A stretch of DNA of 12,953 nucleotides from positions 1 to 12,953 of the forward strand of contig CALGYL010000370.1 in the NCBI GenBank assembly GCA_937934775.1, in the 5' to 3' direction. This document shows positions 1 to 6,222 of the stretch, piece after piece. The DNA comes from an uncultured Clostridia bacterium. Its GTDB lineage: Bacteria; Bacillota; Clostridia; Christensenellales; Aristaeellaceae. The translations under genes and the position numbers were made by a program. The stretch's first letter is position 1, and every line of letters begins with the position of its first letter. Below the pieces are notes generated by a model that did no database searches, was not told the origin of the DNA, and saw only the letters and a list, made by a program, of their open reading frames with translations.

Positions 1-97
1 CGGGCGCGGGCGTCGCGGCATCGGCGGCTGCGGTCGATTCCGGCGCGGGCGTCGCGGCGTCGGCGGCTGCGGTCGCTTCCGGCGCGGGCGTCGCGGC
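1..97 (-). repeat. 39-bp in-frame tandem repeat encoding Ala/Pro-rich linker
   Basis: Two 39-bp units (3-41 and 42-80) differ at only two positions. A shortened third copy covers 81 to about 97, and the array continues beyond the left edge. Each unit encodes 13 residues, E(A/S)TAAADAATPAP. The length is a multiple of three, so gain or loss of a unit keeps the frame. It is typical of an extracellular spacer. Confidence 0.85.
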
Positions 98-640
98 CGC
101 GGTTTCGGCGGTCTGCTCGTCGTCATAGTCGCAGGAGAAGCCCCAGCCGGTGCGGCCGCCGACGGAGACCTGCTTCACCTCGCTGGGAACGGCGTTTTTC
201 AGGTAGGACGCATAGTTGGCGGAGACCTTCGAGGCCAATTCCTCCGCCGTACCCTTGGCGGCCAGCAGCGTGACGTTCTCGATCGTGCTGGCGGTGTCAT
301 CGGGCGTATAGAGGTAGGTGGGCACGTTGTCATCGCCGGTATAGTGCTCGGTCGTCAGCGTATAGCCGTCCACGGGGGAAACCGTGCCGAGCTTGAAGTA
401 CTTGGGCTTATCGGTGGTGCCGGTGTTGACGACAATCCAGTTGTCCTCGGCCTGCACCTTGCCGCCGCTGATGCGGAGCGAACCGTCAAAGAAATCCCTG
501 AGCAGGAAGTAGCCGAGGATCGCCAGCGCGATCACCGCGACGACGATGCCCATCGTGATCCATTCCTTCTTGGTGAACCCCTGCGGCTTGAATTCCTTCT
601 TGGACTTCATCCGGGACGGTACCCGTTTTTTCCCAGCCAT
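1..640 (-). CDS. Single-pass membrane-anchored protein of unknown function, C-terminus cut by window edge
   Basis: I do not recognise this family. The reading frame runs open from an ATG at 640 to the left edge, giving 213 residues without a stop. A basic N-terminus (residues 1-26, many Lys/Arg) precedes one hydrophobic segment at about 29-47. This predicts an N-in, C-out membrane anchor. An extracytoplasmic domain follows (about 50-175), rich in Thr, Tyr and Asp, with Cys170 its only cysteine. From about 178 the protein becomes an Ala/Pro/Thr/Glu linker with a 13-residue repeat ending in ATPAP; it may join a second domain outside the window. The start has AAGGA only one base upstream, which is unusually close; an in-frame ATG at codon 11 has no better RBS. 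A good promoter lies at 684-712. The gene is transcribed away from the mini-protein pair. The coding assignment is firm; function is unknown. Confidence 0.8.
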   Translation of the reverse strand, partial: MAGKKRVPSRMKSKKEFKPQGFTKKEWITMGIVVAVIALAILGYFLLRDFFDGSLRISGGKVQAEDNWIVVNTGTTDKPKYFKLGTVSPVDGYTLTTEHYTGDDNVPTYLYTPDDTASTIENVTLLAAKGTAEELASKVSANYASYLKNAVPSEVKQVSVGGRTGWGFSCDYDDEQTAETAAATPAPEATAAADAATPAPESTAAADAATPAP

Positions 641-683
641 GTCCTTGCGCCCCAATCTTCATAAGATGAATTTAATCTGCATC

Positions 684-712
684 AGTCTACCACATTTCCC
701 GCGCGAAATCAA
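684..712 (-). promoter_or_regulatory. sigmaA-type promoter of the membrane-anchored protein gene
   Basis: On the minus strand TTGATT (712-707) is separated by 17 bp from TAGACT (689-684). Transcription would start near 677 and give a leader of about 37 nt before the ATG at 640. The surroundings are locally AT-rich compared with the genes. The assignment is by motif only. Confidence 0.65.
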
Positions 713-783
713 TGTCTGCGAGGAATGGACGAAAGCCAAAATTGCACCGGGCGGCAAAGTTCGTCAGCGTTTGCGCGAAGGCT

Positions 784-813
784 TTGACAGGCCGCGCGGC
801 GCATGCATAGTAT
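784..813 (+). promoter_or_regulatory. sigmaA-type promoter of the first mini-protein gene
   Basis: TTGACA (784-789, full consensus) and TAGTAT (808-813) are 18 bp apart. Start of transcription near 820 would leave about 40 nt before the GTG at 860. It is divergent from the promoter at 684-712, with about 70 bp between the two -35 boxes. Confidence 0.65.
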
Positions 814-859
814 ATCGCGGGCCGCAATGTCGGCACACACACAAAGCGAGGTGCATTTC

Positions 860-1024
860 GTGAAAGCGATCATCATTTCCCTGATCGTCGTGGGCATCGT
901 CGGGCTGATCCTCTGCACGGTCTTCCCGGTCGTCGTGGGCATTCCGGGGATCATCGGCTCAGTCGCCGCGCTGCTCGCGGGCATCGGGTTCCTGGTCTAC
1001 CGCTGCTACTGCTGCAGGAGCTGA
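860..1024 (+). CDS. 54-residue membrane mini-protein, copy 1 of a tandem paralogous pair
   Basis: The gene starts with GTG, chosen because GAGGTG sits 6 bases upstream and because the paralogue at 1237 has the same RBS, spacing and length. An upstream in-frame ATG at 803 has no RBS and lies inside the promoter. The product has two hydrophobic segments, about 2-22 and 25-47. A Pro23 break and the loop GIPGIIGSVA (27-36) lie between or at the start of the second. The tail is short and cysteine-rich (RCYCCRS). About 29 of 54 positions match copy 2 by eye, the core GIPGxIGSVA being the most conserved. No known family is recognised. A helical-hairpin membrane protein is inferred; a small toxin, a stress peptide or a partner of a larger membrane protein are all possible. 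Confidence 0.7.
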   Translation: MKAIIISLIVVGIVGLILCTVFPVVVGIPGIIGSVAALLAGIGFLVYRCYCCRS

Positions 1025-1048
1025 GTTCTTCGGGCAGCGTCTATCCTT

Positions 1049-1078
1049 GCGCGCCGCCGCTTCATCGCGGCGGCGCGC
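1049..1078 (+). terminator. 12-bp perfect GC hairpin after mini-protein copy 1
   Basis: GCGCGCCGCCGC (1049-1060), loop TTCATC, then the exact reverse complement (1067-1078). It begins 24 bases after the stop codon of copy 1. No T-run follows (the next bases are CGTACGTAAA), so it is not a classical intrinsic terminator. It could be a processing or stability hairpin, or a Rho-type or leaky stop. Confidence 0.45.
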
Positions 1079-1160
1079 CGTACGTAAACCCAAGGCGCAG
1101 GACGGGCGCGCCCCGCGATATCCCTCGGTCCGAGGCCCTGCCCCTTCTCCCCCGGCGGCG

Positions 1161-1191
1161 TTGAACGGGAACGCCGCGGCGCGCATTGTAT
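1161..1191 (+). promoter_or_regulatory. Possible weak promoter of mini-protein copy 2
   Basis: TTGAAC (1161-1166) and TTGTAT (1186-1191) are 19 bp apart, a longer spacer than ideal. The position corresponds to the promoter of copy 1 when the two upstream regions are aligned from the start codons; both contain a GCGCAT followed by an AT-rich patch and GGGCCGCA. The shared upstream sequence suggests the promoter was duplicated with the gene. Confidence 0.3.
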
Positions 1192-1236
1192 GGCATGGGC
1201 CGCATCGACGGCATTCCCGAAAAAGAGGTGTGTTCC

Positions 1237-1401
1237 ATGAAGGCAATCACGATTCTTCTGATCGTGGCGGGCATCATCGGTCTGGTGGTCTCCGCAATTC
1301 TCCCTCTGCTTCTGGGCATTCCGGGGCTCATCGGCTCCGTCGCCCTGCTACTCACCGGCATCGGATTTCTGCTCCGCTGCTGCACCACCTGGAAGAAGTA
1401 A
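1237..1401 (+). CDS. 54-residue membrane mini-protein, copy 2 of a tandem paralogous pair
   Basis: The start is ATG with GAGGTG 6 bases upstream, the same arrangement as copy 1; an earlier in-frame ATG at 1186 lacks an RBS. The length is exactly that of copy 1. The two hydrophobic segments are about 2-22 and 24-46. The central GIPGLIGSVALLLTGIGFL matches copy 1 closely. The tail differs: RCCTTWKK keeps the basic and Cys character but adds Trp and Lys. A strong terminator follows 13 bases after the stop. Conservation of the core with a divergent tail argues for a real pair under selection rather than noise. The function is unknown and no homologous family is named. Confidence 0.7.
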   Translation: MKAITILLIVAGIIGLVVSAILPLLLGIPGLIGSVALLLTGIGFLLRCCTTWKK

Positions 1402-1414
1402 GGTGTGGGCAATT

Positions 1415-1454
1415 GGGTTTCTGCCGACGGCATGCGCACGGCGGAAATCCTTTT
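1415..1454 (+). terminator. Intrinsic terminator of mini-protein copy 2
   Basis: A 12-bp stem, GGGTTTCTGCCG (1415-1426) with CGGCGGAAATCC (1439-1450), includes two G-U wobbles and a 12-nt loop. TTTT (1451-1454) follows directly. It begins 13 bases after the stop codon at 1401. Confidence 0.65.
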
Positions 1455-1469
1455 GACAGACACCGGAAG

Positions 1470-1600
1470 TCCTTCCCACCGTACCGCCATTCCCACCGTT
1501 CCCGCGCACGCCTCCGCACTCCCGTTTCTCCGGTTCCCCTTGCCACCGTACCCCCTCGTACCTCCACGCCCTTGCTCCTTACTCCCGTACCCTCCAATCG
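1470..1600. other. Strongly strand-biased, purine-poor non-coding tract
   Basis: This lies in the 1402-1773 gap between the mini-protein pair and the ABC operon. For about 130 bases the plus strand is mostly C and T, with short recurring words such as CCACCGTACC (1477-1486 and 1543-1552). The minus strand therefore carries many GG, GGG and GGGGG runs and could form G-quadruplexes. Long open frames cross it on both strands but have no RBS and no protein-like composition. No gene is called. Confidence 0.5.
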
Positions 1601-1628
1601 TTTCCGGCGGCATGTACGCCAAAAACGC

Positions 1629-1664
1629 GGTTGGCCCGCCAGTTCGATAACTGGCGGGCCAACC
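1629..1664 (-). terminator. Strong intrinsic terminator of the ABC exporter operon
   Basis: A perfect 16-bp inverted repeat, GGTTGGCCCGCCAGTT (1629-1644) with its complement at 1649-1664, has a 4-nt loop. Read on the minus strand it is followed by GCGTTTTTGG, a usable U-tract; on the plus strand only ATTTCC follows. It lies about 110 bases after the stop of the second ABC gene. Between them are small dyads such as AAATCC-CGAA-GGATTT and AGGCGG-tttct-CCGCCT. Confidence 0.75.
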
Positions 1665-1773
1665 ATTTCCTTCCGTCAGCGGGCGGCCCGGAAATCCCGA
1701 AGGATTTCAGGCCCGCGCAGGTCTGCTTCGTTCCTTCGCGAAGAAACATCCGAAGGCGGTTTCTCCGCCTGTG

Positions 1774-3510
1774 TCAGACCGCAAACTGGCTGAAATACAG
1801 TTTCGCGTAGAAGCCGTTCTTTGCGATCAGCGCATCGTGCGTGCCCTGCTCGATCACCCGGCCGTGATCCATCACCAGAATGCAGTCGGCCGCCTGAATG
1901 GTCTGAAGCCGATGGGCTACCACGAAGCTGGTGCGTCCCTGCATCATCCGCTGGAACGCGCCCTGTACGCGCCGCTCGGTCAATGCGTCGATGGAGGAGG
2001 TGGCCTCGTCCAGTATCAGCATCGGCGGCTGGCTCAGCATGGCCCGGGCGATGCACAATAGCTGCTTCTGGCCCTGGGAGATGCCCTCCCCTTCCTCCTG
2101 AATGACGGTATCGTACCCATCGGGCAGGCGAAGGATGAAGCCGTCGGCGTAGGCAGCCTTCGCGGCGTTCACGATCTCCTCCGGCGTGGCCTCCGGCCGG
2201 CCGTAGGCGATGTTTTCGCGGATCGTGCCCTCCCGAAGCCAGGTGTCCTGCAGCACCATGCCAAACTGGCGGCGCAGGCTGTCCCGGGTCAGCTTCCCCG
2301 CCGGATAGCCGTCGATCAGGATCTGCCCGCTGTCCGGATCGTAGAAGCGCATCAGAAGGTTGATCAATGTCGTCTTGCCGCTGCCGGTGGGGCCGACGAT
2401 GGCCACGCGCTCACCGGGGTGGACGGTCAGGTTCAGGTCCTCGATCAGCGGGTGATCCGGGCTGTAGGCGAAGGCGACACCCGAAAGCGACACGCGGCCC
2501 TCCGCCTTGGACAGATCGAAGGCATCCGGAAGATCGGCCGGTTCCGGCGGCGCGTCGATCAGCTCAAACACGCGGGCCGCCGAGGCCAGCGCCCCCTGGA
2601 ACTCCGTGATCACGCCGGAGATTTCATTGAAGGGCTTGGTGTACTGGTTGGCGTAGTTGAGAAGGCTGGTCAGCTGGCCCACGGTGATAAACCCTCTGAC
2701 CGCGCTGAACGCGCCCAGCACGCTGACCGCCACGTACACCACCGAGTTGACAAAGCGGGTGGCGGGATTTGTGATGGAGGAGTAGAAAAGCGCCCGGATG
2801 CCGGTGGTCTTGAGCCGGGCGTTGATCTCCTCGAAGCGGCTCTGCGCCACGCTCTGGTAGCGGAAGGTATCCACCAGCTTCTGGTTTCCCACCAGCTCGT
2901 TGACGAGAGAGGTCATCTCGCCGCGCACCTGCGACTGGCTCTGAAACAGATTGTACGTCCTGGTGGCCAGAAACCTGGCCACGAACAGTGAAAGCGGCGT
3001 GACCACGATCACGGTCAGCGCAATCCACACGTTGATCGACAGCATCACAGCGATGGTGCCCAGGATCGTGAGGGTGCTGACGAACAGCTGGGCAAAGCCC
3101 AGGAGCAGGCCGTCCGACACCTGGTCGACGTCGGTAATCAACCGGCTCAGAATGTCGCCGTGACGGCGGCCGTCGATGTACTTGACGGGCGCGTTTGCCA
3201 TGGCTTCGAAGGCGCGTGCGCGGATCTCCCGGGCCACGCGGTAGGCCACCCGGTTGATCAGGAGGTTGGAACCATACTGGGCGGCGGAGGTACCCGCCAC
3301 CGTCAGCGCGATGGCGGCGAGAATGGGAACCAGCCCCAGGAAATCAACGCTGCCGGGCCCGGCGATCAGGTCCACGCCGCGACCGATCAGAATCGGCGCG
3401 TACAGGGTCAGCCCCACCGACACAAAGGACATGAAAAGCACCAGAATGAGCGCCCCGGCGTGGGGACGAACGCACCGGAGTAGCCGGAGAACGGTTTTTT
3501 TGACGCTCAT
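1774..3510 (-). CDS. ABC exporter half-transporter, canonical catalytic subunit of a heterodimer
   Basis: Full-length 578-residue membrane-NBD fusion of the MsbA/LmrA/BmrCD exporter superfamily. About six membrane helices occupy residues 20-300, with the NBD in 340-578. Motifs: Walker A GPTGSGKT (373-380), Q-loop VLQD (419-422), Walker B MLILDE with catalytic Glu502, and switch His533 in VAHRLQ. The signature is degenerate, ISQGQ (477-481) instead of LSGGQ. Glu502 and His533 with a poor signature mark the subunit that supplies the Walker motifs of the competent ATP site. Its ATG overlaps the stop of the partner gene as ATGA, so translational coupling is likely. ATP-driven export of a lipid, drug or peptide is inferred; nothing nearby reveals the substrate. 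A strong terminator follows at 1629-1664. Confidence 0.93.
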   Translation of the reverse strand: MSVKKTVLRLLRCVRPHAGALILVLFMSFVSVGLTLYAPILIGRGVDLIAGPGSVDFLGLVPILAAIALTVAGTSAAQYGSNLLINRVAYRVAREIRARAFEAMANAPVKYIDGRRHGDILSRLITDVDQVSDGLLLGFAQLFVSTLTILGTIAVMLSINVWIALTVIVVTPLSLFVARFLATRTYNLFQSQSQVRGEMTSLVNELVGNQKLVDTFRYQSVAQSRFEEINARLKTTGIRALFYSSITNPATRFVNSVVYVAVSVLGAFSAVRGFITVGQLTSLLNYANQYTKPFNEISGVITEFQGALASAARVFELIDAPPEPADLPDAFDLSKAEGRVSLSGVAFAYSPDHPLIEDLNLTVHPGERVAIVGPTGSGKTTLINLLMRFYDPDSGQILIDGYPAGKLTRDSLRRQFGMVLQDTWLREGTIRENIAYGRPEATPEEIVNAAKAAYADGFILRLPDGYDTVIQEEGEGISQGQKQLLCIARAMLSQPPMLILDEATSSIDALTERRVQGAFQRMMQGRTSFVVAHRLQTIQAADCILVMDHGRVIEQGTHDALIAKNGFYAKLYFSQFAV

Positions 3511-5237
3511 TGTGCCGCCTCCCCCGCCATCTGGGAATCACAGATGGCCCGGTAGGTTTCGCTGGTCCGGTAGAGCGTCTCATGGGCGCCCTGCGCCGCC
3601 AGTTTTCCGTCCTCCATTACCAAAATCCAGTCGGCGGAGCGCATCGCGGCGGCGCGCTGGGAGACCACGAACACCGTCATGCCCTTCGTCTCCTCCCGGA
3701 GCGCCTTGCGAAGCCGGGCGTCGGTCGCGTAGTCCAGCGCCGAGGCGCTGTCGTCCAGGATCAGAATGTCGGGCCGCCGAACCAGCGCGCGGGCGATGGT
3801 CAGCCGCTGGCGCTGCCCGCCCGACAGATTCACGCCGCCCTGCTCGAGGGGCGCGTCCAGCCGCCCAGGCATAGCGGAGATAAAATCCTCCGCCTGCGCG
3901 ATTTTGACGGCGCGCCAGATCTCCTCGTCCGTCGCGTCCGCCTTGCCCCAGCACAGGTTGTCCCGGATGGTGCCGGAGAAGAGCGAAGCCTGCTGCGGCA
4001 CCACGCCGATGCGGGCGCGCAGGCTGTCCAGGCGGTAACCCTTCACATCCGCGCCATCCACCCGGACGCAGCCACGGGCCACATCGTACAGCCGGGGGAT
4101 CAACCCCACCAGCGTGGACTTGCCCGAACCGGTGCCGCCGATCACGCCGATCATCTGCCCCGGCATCGCCCGGAAGCTGACGCCGGTCAGCGCGTCCCGG
4201 CCTTCGGAATAGCCAAAGTCCACGTTTTCAAATTCCACCCGGGGCGCGCCTTCGATCGCGGTCGCGCCCGGCCCGTCGGTCACCGAGGGTTGGATGCTGA
4301 GAAGGTCCTCGATGCGCGAGGCGGAGGCCAGCGCCCGCGCGAAGGTCACAATCAGCGTGGCCATCGCCATCAGCGCAAGCAGGATCTGCGACATGTAGTT
4401 GATCAGCGCGATCATCTGGCCCTGGCTAATCTCCCCGGTCTCCACCCGGTGGCCGCCGTACCAGAGCAGCGCCACGATCCCAAGGTTCACCAGCGCGTAG
4501 GTCAGCGGATTGTTCAGCGCCGAGACGCGGCCCACCACAATCTGCGCGCGCATCATGCGCTCGGCCTCGCCGTCAAAGCGCCGGGCCTCGTCCCGCTGCC
4601 GGGAGAACGCGCGGATCACACGGACACCCTTCAGGTTCTCCCGGGCGATCCGCGAGAGATGGTCCAACTGCGCCTGAATGTGGCGGTAGCCGGGCAGCGT
4701 CCGAGCCATGACGAAGTACAGAACCAGCGAAATTAGCAGCATCGCCGCGAGGAAAATCAAAGTCAGCGAACGATTGATCAGAAACGCCATGATGCACGCG
4801 CCCAGTACGATGAACGGCGCGCGCAACAGGATCCGGAGCACCAGGTTGACGCCCGCCTGCGCCCGGTCGACATCAAAGGTGACCCGGGTAATCAGGGTGG
4901 ACGCACCCGCCCGGTCGATCTCGGCGGCGGACAGCCGCCCGATGTGCCCAAACAGCGCGCTGCGCACCTCCGAGCCGAAACCCATCGCCGCCCGGGCCGC
5001 GAAGTACTGGGCAGTCAGCGAGCAGGCAAGACCCAGTAGCCCCATCGCCACCATCAGGCCGCCGGTGGTCAGGATCACGCCCGTATCCCGTCCGCCAACG
5101 CCCACATCGATCAGCCGCGCCATCAAAACCGGCACGATCAGCTCAAACGAAGCCTCCAGCATTTTGAACAGCGGGCCGACGATGCTCTCTGTTTTGTAGT
5201 TTTTTAGGTATCTGGTCAATCCCATTCCGCCGGACAT
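3507..5237 (-). CDS. ABC exporter half-transporter, degenerate-site subunit of a heterodimer
   Basis: 576 residues: about six membrane helices in 20-300, NBD in 333-576. Walker A is GGTGSGKS (367-374), Q-loop VPQQ (413-416), signature LSGGQ perfect (471-475). The Walker B motif ILILDD places Asp496 where the catalytic Glu should be, and the switch His is Gln527 (VVSQR). These losses are the opposite of those in the partner, so the pair forms one competent and one degenerate ATP site, as in TM287/288 and BmrCD-type exporters. The start ATG has GGGGG 6 bases upstream; a second in-frame ATG four codons later lacks a good RBS. A GC-rich hairpin lies in the leader. I found no convincing promoter directly upstream, so read-through from the nitroreductase promoter is possible. 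Confidence 0.93.
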   Translation of the reverse strand: MSGGMGLTRYLKNYKTESIVGPLFKMLEASFELIVPVLMARLIDVGVGGRDTGVILTTGGLMVAMGLLGLACSLTAQYFAARAAMGFGSEVRSALFGHIGRLSAAEIDRAGASTLITRVTFDVDRAQAGVNLVLRILLRAPFIVLGACIMAFLINRSLTLIFLAAMLLISLVLYFVMARTLPGYRHIQAQLDHLSRIARENLKGVRVIRAFSRQRDEARRFDGEAERMMRAQIVVGRVSALNNPLTYALVNLGIVALLWYGGHRVETGEISQGQMIALINYMSQILLALMAMATLIVTFARALASASRIEDLLSIQPSVTDGPGATAIEGAPRVEFENVDFGYSEGRDALTGVSFRAMPGQMIGVIGGTGSGKSTLVGLIPRLYDVARGCVRVDGADVKGYRLDSLRARIGVVPQQASLFSGTIRDNLCWGKADATDEEIWRAVKIAQAEDFISAMPGRLDAPLEQGGVNLSGGQRQRLTIARALVRRPDILILDDSASALDYATDARLRKALREETKGMTVFVVSQRAAAMRSADWILVMEDGKLAAQGAHETLYRTSETYRAICDSQMAGEAAQ

Positions 5238-5258
5238 GGATTACCCCCATCGATTTCC

Positions 5259-5282
5259 GGCGCCCGCGCGCGGCGCGGCGCC
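5259..5282 (-). other. GC-rich hairpin in the ABC operon leader
   Basis: GGCGCC at 5259-5264 pairs with GGCGCC at 5277-5282. Inside, GCGC pairs with GCGC around a GCG loop, with one bulged base. It ends 10 bases upstream of the GGGGG ribosome binding site. It may affect translation or mRNA stability, or be a by-product of high GC. The remaining 5283-5452 holds no supported gene; TTGACA is present on the minus strand at 5352-5347 but has no -10 at the right distance. Confidence 0.35.
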
Positions 5283-5452
5283 CTTCATGGATTCAGGATA
5301 TGCCAAACTACAGCCACGCACCGGCCCTCCGCAAGGACGCCCGGCGTGTCAAGCTTGTGCCTCGTTTATGGTAACATGGCAGCGTAAAGTTTTCGGCAGG
5401 AATCGCGATAGGTTTGCATTCCCCCGTGTGAATTCTCCGGGCATGCGCCAGA

Positions 5453-5550
5453 ATTCGCAAATGTGCGTGCGCGTGGAAACCTGCCTCGATCAGATTCAGA
5501 AACCGCCTGAACTCTTCGATTCGTAAATGCGCGTGCGCGCGGAAACCCGC
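5453..5550. repeat. Pair of 32-bp imperfect direct repeats, 66 bp apart
   Basis: 5453-5484 and 5519-5550 match at 28 of 32 positions, and all four differences are C/T. The period of 66 bp is 22 codons. On the minus strand both copies lie in the open frame that continues from the 3' part of the broken glycosyltransferase-like gene and read FPRAR(A/T)F(T/A)N. They may be a decayed coding duplication or a non-coding repeat reached by read-through. Confidence 0.65.
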
Positions 5551-5608
5551 GGCGGCGGGCTTGGCTGCGCTTTCCGGCGCGCTCCGGGCGGCAGACCTGG
5601 CCGGCGAC

Positions 5609-6200
5609 ACTTATCAGGATATCCGGAAGCACCCTGTCCGCGGCGTACCGGCCATCGGAATGGCAATCGACCTCCCGGGCGCTCTTGATCATCGCCCAGT
5701 CGATGCCGTCGGCGCACTGAATGTACTGAATGTACCGGCTGTCGTAGAACGGCAGGGTCCGAATCATCGGATTGTTGGTGATCAGGAGCTTGTTGTATAC
5801 CAGGGCCTCAAACACCCGAAGGTCAAAGCCGTTCCGCTTCCGCCGCGCTGACCGGATTGAAGAGCAGGAGCACCAGCTTGATGTTTTTGAATCTTTTCCT
5901 GAGCATGCACAGGAACGATTCGTCCTTTGACAGTTCAAACGAATCGAACATCATCACGCAGACCGGCGCGTTTCTTTGATATTTTCGCAGCCTGTCCCAG
6001 TAGCGGCGGTAGAGGTCCGCGAGCGGCGCCAGGAATTTGACCTTTTCGCCCGCCTTAATGACCCTTCGGATCATCCCGCTGGCAAAGCGCCCTTTCGAAT
6101 AAACACCCGGGTAGACGATCTCGATTTCCCGGAGCCGCTCCGCGCCTCCGATGATGGTCTTTGTGTATTCGTAATTGCTCGTAAAAACAACTGCCTTCAA
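5609..6200 (-). pseudogene. Glycosyltransferase-like protein, internally deleted and frameshifted
   Basis: Two protein-like segments lie in different minus-strand frames. The 5' part (6200 to about 5830) reads a complete-looking N-terminus KAVVFTSNYEYTK and continues to LVLLLFNPVS, then stops at 5823. The 3' part (about 5833-5609) begins at NGFDLRVFEALVYNKLLITN and goes on through PFYDSRYIQYI to RVLPDILIS. RVFEAL-x-YNK-x-LITNN followed by FYD-RYI resembles the C-terminal end of glycosyltransferase-like proteins of surface polysaccharide loci; this is my recognition, not a search. About 200 codons of recognisable sequence is short for such proteins (usually 300 or more), so a central deletion at the junction near 5825-5835 is likely, not just a frameshift. 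The first codon is TTG without an RBS. It begins 22 bases after the nitroreductase stop on the same strand. No neighbouring glycan genes are present. Confidence 0.6.
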
Positions 6201-6222
6201 GCTTGCACGACTTTTTGTGGTT

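Noticed and set aside
1453..1458. TTGACA as a possible promoter after mini-protein copy 2
   Set aside because: No -10 element at 16-19 bp and no gene downstream on the plus strand; part of the terminator T-run region.
1062..1622. Minus-strand open frame of 186 codons antisense to mini-protein copy 2
   Set aside because: The Gly/Arg-rich translation comes from the G-rich tract, and the frame passes through the hairpin and antisense to a better-supported gene; no RBS or family pattern.
1047..1793. Long plus-strand open frame (248 codons) across the gap after the mini-proteins
   Set aside because: Arg/Pro/His-rich composition, no RBS, and it overlaps mini-protein copy 2, two terminators and the 3' end of the ABC gene; a high-GC artefact.
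3510..4736. 408-codon plus-strand open frame
   Set aside because: Antisense shadow of the ABC subunit with intact Walker and LSGGQ motifs.
5347..5352. Minus-strand TTGACA as the ABC operon promoter
   Set aside because: The bases 17 further on read GAGGGC, not a -10; no pair could be supported.
5236..5526. Plus-strand 96-codon open frame in the ABC leader region
   Set aside because: No RBS, begins in the start region of the ABC gene, no protein-like pattern.
5453..5550. CRISPR-like reading of the 32-bp repeats
   Set aside because: Only two diverged copies, no further units, no cas genes.
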